Of a stretch of 64,000 nt of DNA, positions 17,441 to 25,217 are shown in pieces. This DNA comes from Xylophilus sp. GOD-11R. GTDB taxonomy: Bacteria > Pseudomonadota > Gammaproteobacteria > Burkholderiales > Burkholderiaceae_C. The notes under the pieces are model-generated. The model was not told where the DNA came from and did no database searches. It saw only the letters and a program-made list of their open reading frames with translations. The position numbers and the translations under genes are program-made. Within the stretch, counting starts at the first letter, position 1. Each line of letters starts with the position of its first letter. The stretch spans positions 248,001-312,000 of the forward strand of contig NZ_CP137854.1 of assembly GCF_033546935.1 (NCBI RefSeq), read 5' to 3'.

Positions 17441-17477
17441 GTAGGAATGATCCTACGAAATGCACAAAAAATGTGCA
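17441..17477. promoter_or_regulatory. Pair of palindromes upstream of the FtsH-like gene
   Basis: Two perfect inverted repeats lie side by side 45-80 bases before the FtsH-like start: GTAGGAATGATCCTAC (17441-17456) and TGCACA-AAAAA-TGTGCA (17461-17477). Both sit in an AT-richer pocket typical of a promoter region. They are candidates for operator sites or an mRNA leader structure. The binding factor is unknown. Confidence 0.5.
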
Positions 17478-17542
17478 ATGTTCGACGGCTTGCCGGGTCT
17501 TTCGTGCCGATCCCGCAACGGTCGGCTCTTGGCGCTATGGGC

Positions 17543-18403
17543 TCAGGGCGCGAGTTCGCGCGTGCTTTCCAGCGCGGCGGCCTCGGCCGTGCAGTCGGCT
17601 ACCGGGGCGGGCGGGTTCTGCCGGGCGACGACCACCTCCTGTCGCGCCGCAGCCAGCTGGGCGAGGAACACCGGCTCTGCATGCAGCCGCGCAACGGTGG
17701 CCGCGCCGACCAGGCGGCCGGCCTCGATGTCGCTTTTCCAGTGCACGCCGCAGATGGCGCGGCTTTGCGAGAAGGCGCGGCCACGTTGCAGCAGTGCGTC
17801 GGCACGGTCGGGAGCGATTTCCGCGAGCACCAGCGCCCAGGCCCAGCCGGCCGACGCGTGGCCGGACGGATAGGAGCCATCGCTCGCCAGCCCGGCTTCT
17901 TCGGCCGGCACGCAGCTCGGCGTGCGCAGCACGGTGAAGGGGCGGGCGCGGCGCCAGGCGTTCTTGGCGGCGTAGGGCGCCAGACTGGCATCGCCCAGCG
18001 TGCGGCGCAGCAGCATGGCCAGGTGCGGTGTCTGCCGGGCGTCGATCGGCAGGCCCAGCGCGCACGAGAAGGCCTGGGCGGCGTTCGGCGAGGTCAGGTC
18101 GGCGTCGCGCAACGCGAGCGGTCCGCGCGGGGTGGACTGCAGCGCGGTGAGGGCGAAGAAGCTCGCGCGGTCGTCTTCGAAACCCGGCGAACCCTCGGCG
18201 GGTGGGCGTGGCAGCAGGGCGAGGCTGTCGGGCAGCTGCGCCGGCGGCAGGTAACCCTTGAGGATGCCGTAGCCGGGCCAGACCTCGCCGATCACGGCCG
18301 GGTCGAGTGGCGGCTGCGGTGCGGCGCAGGCAGTCAGCAGAACGGCCGCCAGCACCGATGCGGTTCGGGGTCGGCAAAGGCCGGGGGGCATCTTGAAAGC
18401 CAT
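17543..18403 (-). CDS. Class A nonspecific acid phosphatase (PAP2 superfamily), lipoprotein
   Basis: A 286-residue exported phosphatase. The N-terminus is a lipoprotein signal peptide ending in the lipobox LLTAC (Cys about residue 26). All three PAP2 signatures are present in order: KNAWRRARPF (K-x6-RP), YPSGHAS and SRAICGVHWKSD (SR-x5-H-x3-D). This is the pattern of PhoN/PhoC-type enzymes that hydrolyse organic phosphomonoesters in the periplasm. The start at 18403 was chosen because it leads directly into the signal peptide and avoids overlap with the upstream helicase gene; an in-frame start at 18472 exists. It may be co-transcribed with the helicase 7 bases upstream. Confidence 0.88.
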   Translation of the reverse strand: MAFKMPPGLCRPRTASVLAAVLLTACAAPQPPLDPAVIGEVWPGYGILKGYLPPAQLPDSLALLPRPPAEGSPGFEDDRASFFALTALQSTPRGPLALRDADLTSPNAAQAFSCALGLPIDARQTPHLAMLLRRTLGDASLAPYAAKNAWRRARPFTVLRTPSCVPAEEAGLASDGSYPSGHASAGWAWALVLAEIAPDRADALLQRGRAFSQSRAICGVHWKSDIEAGRLVGAATVARLHAEPVFLAQLAAARQEVVVARQNPPAPVADCTAEAAALESTRELAP

Positions 18404-18410
18404 GATCTTT

Positions 18411-20792
18411 CTATTCGTGTGTCTCGTGCGATGCGCAGGGCCGAAGCGCCGGGCCGGCGACAGATTCGACATGCCACCAGTGCGGCAGCAGCCGGCGGTG
18501 GCGCGGCTGGTCGAAGCGGTCGTCCATCAGCCACACCACGCCACGATCGGATGCCGACCGGATCACCCGCCCGGCCGCCTGCACCACCTTCTGCATGCCC
18601 GGCAGCAGGTAGGCGTAGTCGTAGCCCTGGTCGGCGCCGAATTGCGTCTGCAGTCGTTGCTTCCGTCGTTCGTTGACCGGATTGACCTGCGGCAGCCCGA
18701 GCGTGGCGATGAAGGCGCCGACCAGCCGGTCGCCCGGCAGGTCGATGCCCTCGCCGAACACCCCGCCCAGCACCGCGAAACCGATGCCCTGCCCGCCCGC
18801 CGCGAAGCGCCGCAGGAAGGCATCGCGCTCGGGCTCGCCCATGCCGCGCGACTGCGCCCAGACAGGGATCGTGGGGTGGCGCGTCTGCAGGCTGTCGAGG
18901 GCGCGCTGCAGGTAGTCGAAGCTGCTGAAGAAGGCCAGGTAGTTGCCGGGCGCGGCCTCGAACTGCGCGGCGAGCAGGTCGGCCACGGCCGGCAGCGATT
19001 GTTCGCGGTGCTGCCAGCGGGTGGAGATGTGGCGGGCGATGCGCACCTGCAACTGCTCGGCCGCGTAGGGCGATGGCACGTCGAGGCTGGCGGTATCCGC
19101 CGGCAGGCCGAGCAGGTCGCGGTGGTAGCGCTCGGGCCGCAAGGTGGCCGAGAACAGGGTGGCGGCGCGGGCGGCGGCGAAGCGCGCTGCGACAAAGGGC
19201 GCCGGCACCAGATTGCGGATGTCGAGCTGCACGCCGGTGCGGCCCGGCAGCCGGGTGGCGTCGAACAGCGAATGCGCGCCGAAGGCCTCGGCGCGCCGGG
19301 CGAAGGCCAGCAGGTCGAACCACAGGCGCTGCAGGTCGGCCGTGTCGGCGCCGCCGGGGGATTCGGCCAGGGTGTCGCCGAGGGCGGCCACGCCGTCCTG
19401 CAGCGCGCGCAGGAAGCCGGCGGGAATCATGTCGAACTCGCGGCGGCCGGTCGCGTCGGCATCGTCGGGCGCAAGCGCTTTCCAGGCGCGCCGCAGCCGC
19501 TCCAGCGGGCGCTTGAGCGTCGCGGGCGCGCTCTGGCGCACGACGGCCAGCAGCACCGGGTCGAGCCGCGCCGAATACATGCCCCGCGCGCGCTCCACCA
19601 GGTTGTGCGCCTCGTCCACCAGCAGGCCGCAGCGCCAGCCGGCCTCCATCGCCAGCGCGAACAGCAGCGCGCTGCCGTCGAACCAGTGGTTGACATCGCC
19701 CACCACCAGGTCGCTCCAGCGGGCCATTTCCTGGGCGAGGTAGTAGGGGCAGACGCCGTGGGCCAGCGCGATCTCGCGGGTGGTGGCGCGGTCGAGCGCG
19801 ACCGGGCTGGCGGCGGCCTGGGCGCGCGCGGCCGCCAGCCGGTCGTAGAAGCCGCGCGCCAGCGGGCACGAATCGCCGTTGCAGGCGCGGTCGGGGTATT
19901 CGCAGGCCTTGTCGCGCGCGACCAGTTCCAGCACCCGCAGTGGCAGGCCCGGGTTGGCGGCGCGCAGGTCGGCCTGGGCGTCCAGCGCCAGTTGCCGGCC
20001 GGAGGTGCGCGCGGTGAGAAAGAACACTCGGTCCAGCCCAGGCCGGCTTTCTTGCGTCGGCACGGCGGGCGGACAGGCGCGCAGAGCGGGGAACAGCGTC
20101 GCGATGGTCTTGCCGATGCCGGTGGGCGCCTGCGCCATCAGGCAGAGGCCGTCGCGCTGGCTGCGGTAGACCGCTTCGGCCAGCGGTCGTTGGCCGGCGC
20201 GGAAATCGTCGAAGGGAAAGCGCAGCGTTGCCAGCGCGGCATCGCGCGCGGCGCGGTGGGCGAGCTCGCTGCGCGCCCAGGCCAGAAAGCGTCGGCAGCG
20301 CGATTCGAAGGCTTCGTGCAGGGACTCGGCGCTGTGCCGGCGGGTGACGACGGTTTCGGCGCCGGTGCCGATGTCGTAATAGACCAGCGCGAGTTCGATC
20401 TCCACGAGCCCCCGTGCGTCGCACAGCAGCCAGCCGTAGACCTCAGCCTGCGCCCAGTGCAGCAGGCGCTGGCGGGCGGGCTGGCGCGACAGATCGCCGC
20501 GGTGGGTCTTGATCTCCTCGAGCCGGCCGGCGACGGGATCGAAGCCGTCGGCGCGGCCGCGCACGGCCAGCGCGTCGTAGCGGCCGCTCAGGGCGACTTC
20601 GCGTTCGTAGTGCGCAGGCCGGCGCGCGGTGACGGCGGTGTGGCCGGCGATGCCTTCCAGGGCGGACGGCGAAGGCGAGGAGAAGCGGGCGTCGAGGTCA
20701 CCGCCACGGCCGGTGAAGTCGCACAGGGTGCGCACCGCGACGGTGTAGCGCGACGAGGGGTGGTCGGTGGTGGGCCGGGTCGCTTCCTCCAT
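18411..20792 (-). CDS. DinG/XPD-family iron-sulfur helicase with N-terminal PD-(D/E)XK nuclease domain
   Basis: A 793-residue helicase-nuclease. Residues 1-190 look like a Cas4/RecB-type nuclease domain: acidic residue in GRADGFDP, then LEEIKTHRGD (E-x-K) and a helix with QAEVYGWLL. The helicase part has Walker A QAPTGIGKT, four Fe-S cysteines spread over DKACEYPDRACNGDSCPLA and a later GVCPYYLAQ, the DEAH box LLVDEAHNLVE, and motif VI QAAGRVIRS. The Fe-S cluster and motifs match the XPD/DinG superfamily of 5'-3' DNA helicases. The likely role is processing of branched or damaged DNA. In some bacteria such genes sit beside a VRR-NUC nuclease; none is seen here. The start at 20792 was preferred over 20816. 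Confidence 0.88.
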   Translation of the reverse strand: MEEATRPTTDHPSSRYTVAVRTLCDFTGRGGDLDARFSSPSPSALEGIAGHTAVTARRPAHYEREVALSGRYDALAVRGRADGFDPVAGRLEEIKTHRGDLSRQPARQRLLHWAQAEVYGWLLCDARGLVEIELALVYYDIGTGAETVVTRRHSAESLHEAFESRCRRFLAWARSELAHRAARDAALATLRFPFDDFRAGQRPLAEAVYRSQRDGLCLMAQAPTGIGKTIATLFPALRACPPAVPTQESRPGLDRVFFLTARTSGRQLALDAQADLRAANPGLPLRVLELVARDKACEYPDRACNGDSCPLARGFYDRLAAARAQAAASPVALDRATTREIALAHGVCPYYLAQEMARWSDLVVGDVNHWFDGSALLFALAMEAGWRCGLLVDEAHNLVERARGMYSARLDPVLLAVVRQSAPATLKRPLERLRRAWKALAPDDADATGRREFDMIPAGFLRALQDGVAALGDTLAESPGGADTADLQRLWFDLLAFARRAEAFGAHSLFDATRLPGRTGVQLDIRNLVPAPFVAARFAAARAATLFSATLRPERYHRDLLGLPADTASLDVPSPYAAEQLQVRIARHISTRWQHREQSLPAVADLLAAQFEAAPGNYLAFFSSFDYLQRALDSLQTRHPTIPVWAQSRGMGEPERDAFLRRFAAGGQGIGFAVLGGVFGEGIDLPGDRLVGAFIATLGLPQVNPVNERRKQRLQTQFGADQGYDYAYLLPGMQKVVQAAGRVIRSASDRGVVWLMDDRFDQPRHRRLLPHWWHVESVAGPALRPCASHETHE

Positions 20793-20905
20793 AGGGGCGC
20801 GATGGTAGCGTCCCACAGCGGATGCGAGGGCTGTCTGACCTTTGGCCGGCAGTCGGGCGAGCAGGCTGGTGCGTTCTCATTCCATCCATTTGCAGGAGAA
20901 ACGCC

Positions 20906-21322
20906 ATGTCTTTCAAGTCGCTCAGCGAACTGGCCCATCAGATGGCCGAGATCGATGTCGCCATGCTGTCTACGCACACCGAGGGCGGGAATATCGCCAG
21001 CCGGCCGATGAGCAACAACTCGGAGGTCGACGACAACGGGGACTCTTATTACTTCACCTGGGAAGACTCGCGGATGGTGGCCGACATCGAGGCCAATCCT
21101 TCTGTTTCGCTGGCCTTTCAGGGAGGCAAGCGGTTCATGGTGGCGATCGAGGGGCAGGCGGAGCTGGTGCGGGACAAGGGGCGGTTTCAGCAGTACTGGA
21201 AGCCGGAGCTCGATGACTGGTTCGAGCAGGGGGTCGAGACGCCTGGGGTCGTGATGATCAAGGTGCATGCGACCAGGGCGCATTACTGGTCTGGGGAGGA
21301 GGGCGGCGAGGTCGCGGTTTGA
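20906..21322 (+). CDS. Pyridoxamine 5'-phosphate oxidase-like (general stress protein 26 type) flavoprotein
   Basis: A 138-residue split-barrel protein of the PNPOx-like superfamily, closest in pattern to general stress protein 26: MLSTHTEGGNIASRPM near the N-terminus, YYFTWEDSRMVADIEANPSVSLAF and the late WFEQGVETPGVVMIKV. Members bind FMN or F420; the reaction is unknown. The start at 20906 has AGGAG about 7 bases upstream. The TGA stop is made from the first bases of the 8-bp tandem repeat that follows. Cytoplasmic. Confidence 0.85.
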   Translation: MSFKSLSELAHQMAEIDVAMLSTHTEGGNIASRPMSNNSEVDDNGDSYYFTWEDSRMVADIEANPSVSLAFQGGKRFMVAIEGQAELVRDKGRFQQYWKPELDDWFEQGVETPGVVMIKVHATRAHYWSGEEGGEVAV

Positions 21323-21355
21323 CGTTTTGACGTTTTGACGTTTTGACGTTTTGAC
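21321..21355. repeat. 8-bp tandem repeat (GACGTTTT) x4
   Basis: Four perfect copies of GACGTTTT (21321-21352) plus a partial fifth (GAC) lie directly on the stop codon of the PNPOx-like gene. Such short perfect arrays are prone to slippage. They lie next to the large inverted repeat and may belong to the same repetitive element family. Confidence 0.9.
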
Positions 21356-21378
21356 TTTGCCGATGCTGAGTCGGCTTG

Positions 21379-21682
21379 TCTTCTCTTCTTCTACTGTTCG
21401 TAGGGTGGAGCTGGGGGCTTGCGCGCCCCCAGACCCGCGGTAACTTTCTTTTGTTGGGACAAAAGAAAGTCACCAAAGAAAAACCCTTGAAGACGAGCTC
21501 GAAGCTCGGTCGGGCCATTGCTTCGCTCGGCCTGGGGAATGTGCCTTCGAACGCTCTAACGGCAACAGTTTGGACAAGGGTTGATCTAGAGCCATGGCCC
21601 CGCTGCGCGGGTCGAGGCTGAGAGGGTAAGAACAGTTGACCGCACTGAGCACAGTGAGGGGGCCGCGTACGTCCAATCGCCA
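21379..21682 (+). repeat. Left arm of a large imperfect inverted repeat
   Basis: About 300 bases that recur in reverse complement at 21841-22146 with only scattered differences. Within the arm are two nested hairpins: GGGGGC-TTGCGC-GCCCCC (about 21412-21429) and ACTTTCTTTTGT/ACAAAAGAAAGT around a TGGG loop (about 21443-21470). Open frames on the two arms encode the same Ser/Leu-rich peptide and look spurious. The structure resembles high-copy intergenic repeats of Comamonadaceae and Xanthomonadaceae with the core CTTTTGTTGGGACAAAAG; no transposase is present. Confidence 0.85.
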
Positions 21683-21840
21683 TGCGCGTTGCTCGCATGG
21701 GCCGAGACCGCACTGGCGGGTCGAACGGGAGATTTAACGGGACCGCTAGCCGGCCGCGAAGTGGGCGCACGGCCCACATCGACGAGCGGGGCGAATGCAT
21801 GCGATTTGATTGCTCCGGTCGCACCACGGCGCGCATTGAG

Positions 21841-22146
21841 CGTGGCGATCGAATCAGCGCGGCCCCCTCAACGTGCTCAGTGCGGTCGCCTGTCCTTATC
21901 CTCTCAGCCTCGACCCGCGCAGCGGGGCCATGGCTCTGGATCAACCCTTGTCCAAACTGTTGCCGCTAGAGCGTTCGAAGGCACATTCCCCAGGCCGAGC
22001 GAAGCAATGGCCCGACCGAGCTTCGAGCTCGTCTTCAAGGGTTTTTCTTTGGTGACTTTCTTTTGTCCCAACAAAAGAAAGTTACCGCGGGTCTGGGGGC
22101 GCGCAAGCCCCCAGCTCCACCCTACGACCAGTAGAAGAAAAGAAGA
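21841..22146 (-). repeat. Right arm of the large inverted repeat
   Basis: Reverse-complement partner of 21379-21682. Alignment by eye runs from the TCGCCA/TGGCGA end near the centre out to the polypyrimidine TCTTCT stretch, with single-base differences (for example GATCTAGAG against GATCCAGAG). The central spacer, about 21683-21840, contains a CCGCACTG-like echo of the arm and no gene. Beyond the right arm a C10 run (22191-22200) adjoins the leuD stop codon. Confidence 0.85.
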
Positions 22147-22200
22147 AAGAAGCAGCAAGCCCAGAAAAAAAGACCAGCCCACGCAGCCGGGCCCCCCCCC

Positions 22201-22821
22201 TCACCCCCCGCCGGTGCGCCCACCACCCCCCAACCCCTCCCAAACCCAGGGCCTCCTCCCCCGATCCCCCGCCTGCCATTCCGCAATGGCGTCCTGCTTC
22301 CGCAAGGTGCGCGTCACATCGTCCAGCCCGTCGAGCAGCGCGGCCCGCTTCATCGCATCCACCACGATCGGCTCGCTGCTCCCATCGGGAAACGTCAGCC
22401 GTTGCGCCACCAGGTCGACGGTGACCGCATCGCCACCGTCCGCCAAGGCAGCCAATCGCTCCAGCTTGGCCCGCTCGAGCCGAATCGGCAGCACGCCGTT
22501 TTGAAAACAGTTGTTGAAAAAGATGTCCCCAAAACTCTCCGCCACCACGCTGCGAAACCCATAACCCGCCAGCGCCCACACCGCGCCTTCACGCGAGGAA
22601 CCGCAACCGAAGTTGCGCCCGCCAAGAAGGATCGGAGCCGCAGCGAATTCCGGCCGGTTCAACACCGACCGCGGATCCTGCCGCAGCGTCTCCAGCGCGA
22701 ACGGCCCGATCTCCTGCCGCCCGAAGGCGGCGAGCCGGTCGATGCGGATGATCGCGTCGGTGTCGAGGTTGTCGATCAGCAGCGGAACGGCCGGGCCGTG
22801 GACGATGGTAAAGGGCGTCAT
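22201..22821 (-). CDS. LeuD-family hydro-lyase small subunit (isopropylmalate/alkylmalate dehydratase)
   Basis: A 206-residue swivelling-domain subunit of the aconitase superfamily, partner of the large subunit encoded 2 bases upstream. Motifs are NLDTDAIIRIDRLAAFGRQE, LLGGRNFGCGSSREGAVWAL and SFGDIFFNNCFQNGVLPI. The pair isomerises or hydrates C4-C7 dicarboxylates. The sequence differs from the leucine-pathway form (for example SREGAVWAL for the usual SREHAPWAL), so substrate may differ. The C-terminal tail is Gly/Arg/Trp-rich low-complexity sequence and its TGA lies beside a C10 run, so the true end could have been altered by slippage. No terminator is seen before the inverted repeat. Confidence 0.85.
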   Translation of the reverse strand: MTPFTIVHGPAVPLLIDNLDTDAIIRIDRLAAFGRQEIGPFALETLRQDPRSVLNRPEFAAAPILLGGRNFGCGSSREGAVWALAGYGFRSVVAESFGDIFFNNCFQNGVLPIRLERAKLERLAALADGGDAVTVDLVAQRLTFPDGSSEPIVVDAMKRAALLDGLDDVTRTLRKQDAIAEWQAGDRGRRPWVWEGLGGGGRTGGG

Positions 22822-22823
22822 GC

Positions 22824-24221
22824 TCAGAGCTCCCGGGGATCGGCGATCTCGCCGGCCAGCGCGCTGGCGACGGCGGTGAACGGGCTGGCGAGGTGGGTGC
22901 GCGCACCCGGCCCCTGTCGGCCGACGAAGTTGCGGTTGCTGGTCGACACCACCCGCTCGGCGGGGCCGGCGGTCTCGCCGTTGGCGGCCACGCACATGCT
23001 GCAGCCGGGCTCGCGCCAATGAAAACCGGCGGCCTCGAAGATGGCGTCGAGGCCCTCGGCCTCGGCCTCGCGCTTCACGTCTTCCGAACCGGGCACCACC
23101 CAGGCCTGCACATGCGGCGCCACCCGCCGGCCCCCGGCCAGCAGCGAGGCGGCGTCGCGCAGGTCGGTCATGCGGGAGTTGGTGCAGGAACCGATGAAGA
23201 CCCGGTCGACCTTCTGGCCGAGCAGCCGCGCGCCGGCGGCCAGGCCCATGTAGTCGCGCGCCTGCTGCCAGGCCTCGCGGCGGGCAAGGTCGGCGGTTTC
23301 CTCCGGCGCGGGGACATGGCCGTCGATGCCGCATTCCTGCTCGGGGCTGGTGCCCCAGCTGATCTGCGGCACCAGCGCGTCGACGGCCAGGGTTTCGTCG
23401 CGGTGGAACACGGCGTTGGCATCGCCGGGCAGGCTGCGCCAGTAATCGACAGCGCGGTCCCAGGTGTCGCCGGTGGGCGCGAAGCGGCGACCCCGCAGGT
23501 AGGCATAGACCTTCTCGTCCGGCGCGACCATGCCGATCTTGGCCCCCATCTCGATCGACAGGTTGCACAGCGTCATGCGCTGCTCCACCGTCATCGCCTC
23601 GATCGGCTCGCCGGCGTATTCGACCGCGTAGCCGGTGCCGGCGGCGGTGCCCAGTCGGCCGATGGCATGCAGGATCAGGTCCTTGGCGGTGACGCGCTCG
23701 GCCAGCCGGCCGGTGAAGCGGATGCGCATGGCTTTCGGTTTGCGCTGCATCAGCGTCTGCGTGGCCAGGGCATGCATCAACTCCGATGCGCCCACGCCGA
23801 AGGCCATGGCGCCGAGCGCGCCGTTGGTGCAGGTGTGGCTGTCGCCGCAGATGACGGTGGTGCCGGGCAGCACGAAGCCGAGTTCCGGCCCCATCACGTG
23901 CACGATGCCCTGGCCGCTCTCGCCCAGGTCGAACAGCCGGATGCCCTGCGCGGCGGTGCCTTCGCGCAGCACGCTCCACAGCGGCGCGTCGATGCCCCGG
24001 CGGCCGGGCGCGGTGGAGACGGTGTGGTCGGGCGTGGCGAAGGTCAGCTCGGGGCAGGCTGCTTTGAGGCCTCGCGCGGCCAGCTCCTGCAGGCCGCGCG
24101 AGCCGGACATGTCGTGCAGCAACTGGCGGTCGATGTGCAGCAGGGCCCAGCCGTCGCCGAGTTCCTCGATCACGTGGTCGGCCCAGATCTTGTCGAGCAG
24201 GGTCCGGGGGGTGGAACTCAT
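22824..24221 (-). CDS. LeuC-family hydro-lyase large subunit (4Fe-4S)
   Basis: A 465-residue iron-sulfur subunit of the isopropylmalate dehydratase type. Key elements are TLLDKIWADHV at the N-terminus, VICGDSHTCTNGALGAMAFGVG, the GSCTNSRMTDLRDAA motif with the first cluster cysteine and PGCSMC with the other two. It overlaps no neighbour and is followed by the small subunit after 2 bases. It is probably not the housekeeping leucine enzyme: no leuA or leuB is near and the partners are an isocitrate-lyase-family enzyme and a Bug receptor. A maleate/citraconate- or dimethylmaleate-hydratase-like activity is the working guess. Confidence 0.88.
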   Translation of the reverse strand: MSSTPRTLLDKIWADHVIEELGDGWALLHIDRQLLHDMSGSRGLQELAARGLKAACPELTFATPDHTVSTAPGRRGIDAPLWSVLREGTAAQGIRLFDLGESGQGIVHVMGPELGFVLPGTTVICGDSHTCTNGALGAMAFGVGASELMHALATQTLMQRKPKAMRIRFTGRLAERVTAKDLILHAIGRLGTAAGTGYAVEYAGEPIEAMTVEQRMTLCNLSIEMGAKIGMVAPDEKVYAYLRGRRFAPTGDTWDRAVDYWRSLPGDANAVFHRDETLAVDALVPQISWGTSPEQECGIDGHVPAPEETADLARREAWQQARDYMGLAAGARLLGQKVDRVFIGSCTNSRMTDLRDAASLLAGGRRVAPHVQAWVVPGSEDVKREAEAEGLDAIFEAAGFHWREPGCSMCVAANGETAGPAERVVSTSNRNFVGRQGPGARTHLASPFTAVASALAGEIADPREL

Positions 24222-24274
24222 CGGCTTGTCTCCATCGTTCTCATGCGGTTCGGGTCAGTCTGCCCGCGCGCGGC

Positions 24275-25174
24275 TCAGGCCGCATCGGCGGTTTCGCCTA
24301 CGCCGGCGGGTTCGGGCTCGGGTCGGAAGCGGGTGCGCAGCGCGTTCCATTCGTCCGCGCCGAAGCGGCGGAAGCGGTCGGCGATCGGCATGGTGGTGGA
24401 CGACGACGGCGGCACGCCGGTCTGGCGCAGCTGGCCCAGCGTGGTGTCGAAAGCGCTCAGCGCGGTGTTGAGCAGCAGGCCGGGAAGCAGGGCGATGCGG
24501 TAGCCCATGTCCTGGCCCTCGGCCAGGGTGAGGTCGGGCGTCTTGCCGGCCCGCACGATGTTGAGCAGGCAGGGGCCGTGCACCCGGCGCGGCACCTGGC
24601 GCAGTTCTTCCATGCTCTGGGCGGCCTCCACGAAGGCCACGTCGGCTCCGGCGTCGAGCGCCAGGTTCACCCGCAGGATGGCTTCGTCGAGTCCCAGCGA
24701 GGCACGCGAATCGGAGCGGGCGATGATGACGAAATCCGGGTCCTGGCGCGCCGCCACGGCCGCGCGGATCTTGGCGACGAAGTCCTCGCGCGAGACGCAT
24801 TCCTTGCCGTCCAGATGGCCGCAACGCTTGGGGCTGACCTGGTCCTCGATGTGCATGCCGGAGACGCCGGCGCGCTCGTATTCGCGCATGGTGCGGGTCA
24901 TGTTGAGCTCGTTGCCGTAACCGGTGTCGGCATCGGCGATCACCGGGATCCGCACCGACTGCGACATCACGCCCGCGGCCTGCGCCATCTCGGTGAGGGT
25001 CAGCAGGCCGAAGTCGGGGAAGCCGCGCGCCGCCGACACGGCGCTTCCCGACATGTAGCAGGCCTCGAAGCCCGCCTGCTCGACAGTGCGGGCACAGATG
25101 GCGTCGTAGCCGCCGGGCACGGCGAGCAGGGTGGGACGGGCGAGCAGGGCGCGGAGTTGCTGACGGGGTGTCAT
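24275..25174 (-). CDS. Isocitrate lyase/PEP mutase family lyase
   Basis: A 299-residue TIM-barrel enzyme of the ICL/PEPM family. It carries the metal and substrate residues DADTGYG (Asp81, Asp83), HIEDQ (Glu110, Asp111) and the loop KRCGHLDGK with Cys118, which is the catalytic acid/base in lyases of this family and absent from phosphonomutases. Length fits 2-methylisocitrate or 2,3-dimethylmalate lyases. It would cleave a substituted malate into pyruvate (or glyoxylate) plus a short acid. The start at 25174 was chosen as the ATG before TPRQQLRALLARPT, where family homology begins. It lies upstream of leuCD on the same strand, 53 bases away. Confidence 0.85.
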   Translation of the reverse strand: MTPRQQLRALLARPTLLAVPGGYDAICARTVEQAGFEACYMSGSAVSAARGFPDFGLLTLTEMAQAAGVMSQSVRIPVIADADTGYGNELNMTRTMREYERAGVSGMHIEDQVSPKRCGHLDGKECVSREDFVAKIRAAVAARQDPDFVIIARSDSRASLGLDEAILRVNLALDAGADVAFVEAAQSMEELRQVPRRVHGPCLLNIVRAGKTPDLTLAEGQDMGYRIALLPGLLLNTALSAFDTTLGQLRQTGVPPSSSTTMPIADRFRRFGADEWNALRTRFRPEPEPAGVGETADAA

Positions 25175-25217
25175 CGAAAGATCCAGTGCGAGCGGAGGGT
25201 GGGAGAAAAGGAAAGAC

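Noticed and set aside
18393..21011. An 872-codon open frame on the plus strand
   Set aside because: It is antisense to the helicase-nuclease gene with its intact Walker, DEAH and Fe-S motifs.
21376..22055. Short open frames inside the inverted repeat that encode the same peptide on both arms
   Set aside because: They follow from the repeat itself, lack ribosome-binding sites and show no family; they look like commonly over-annotated repeat frames.
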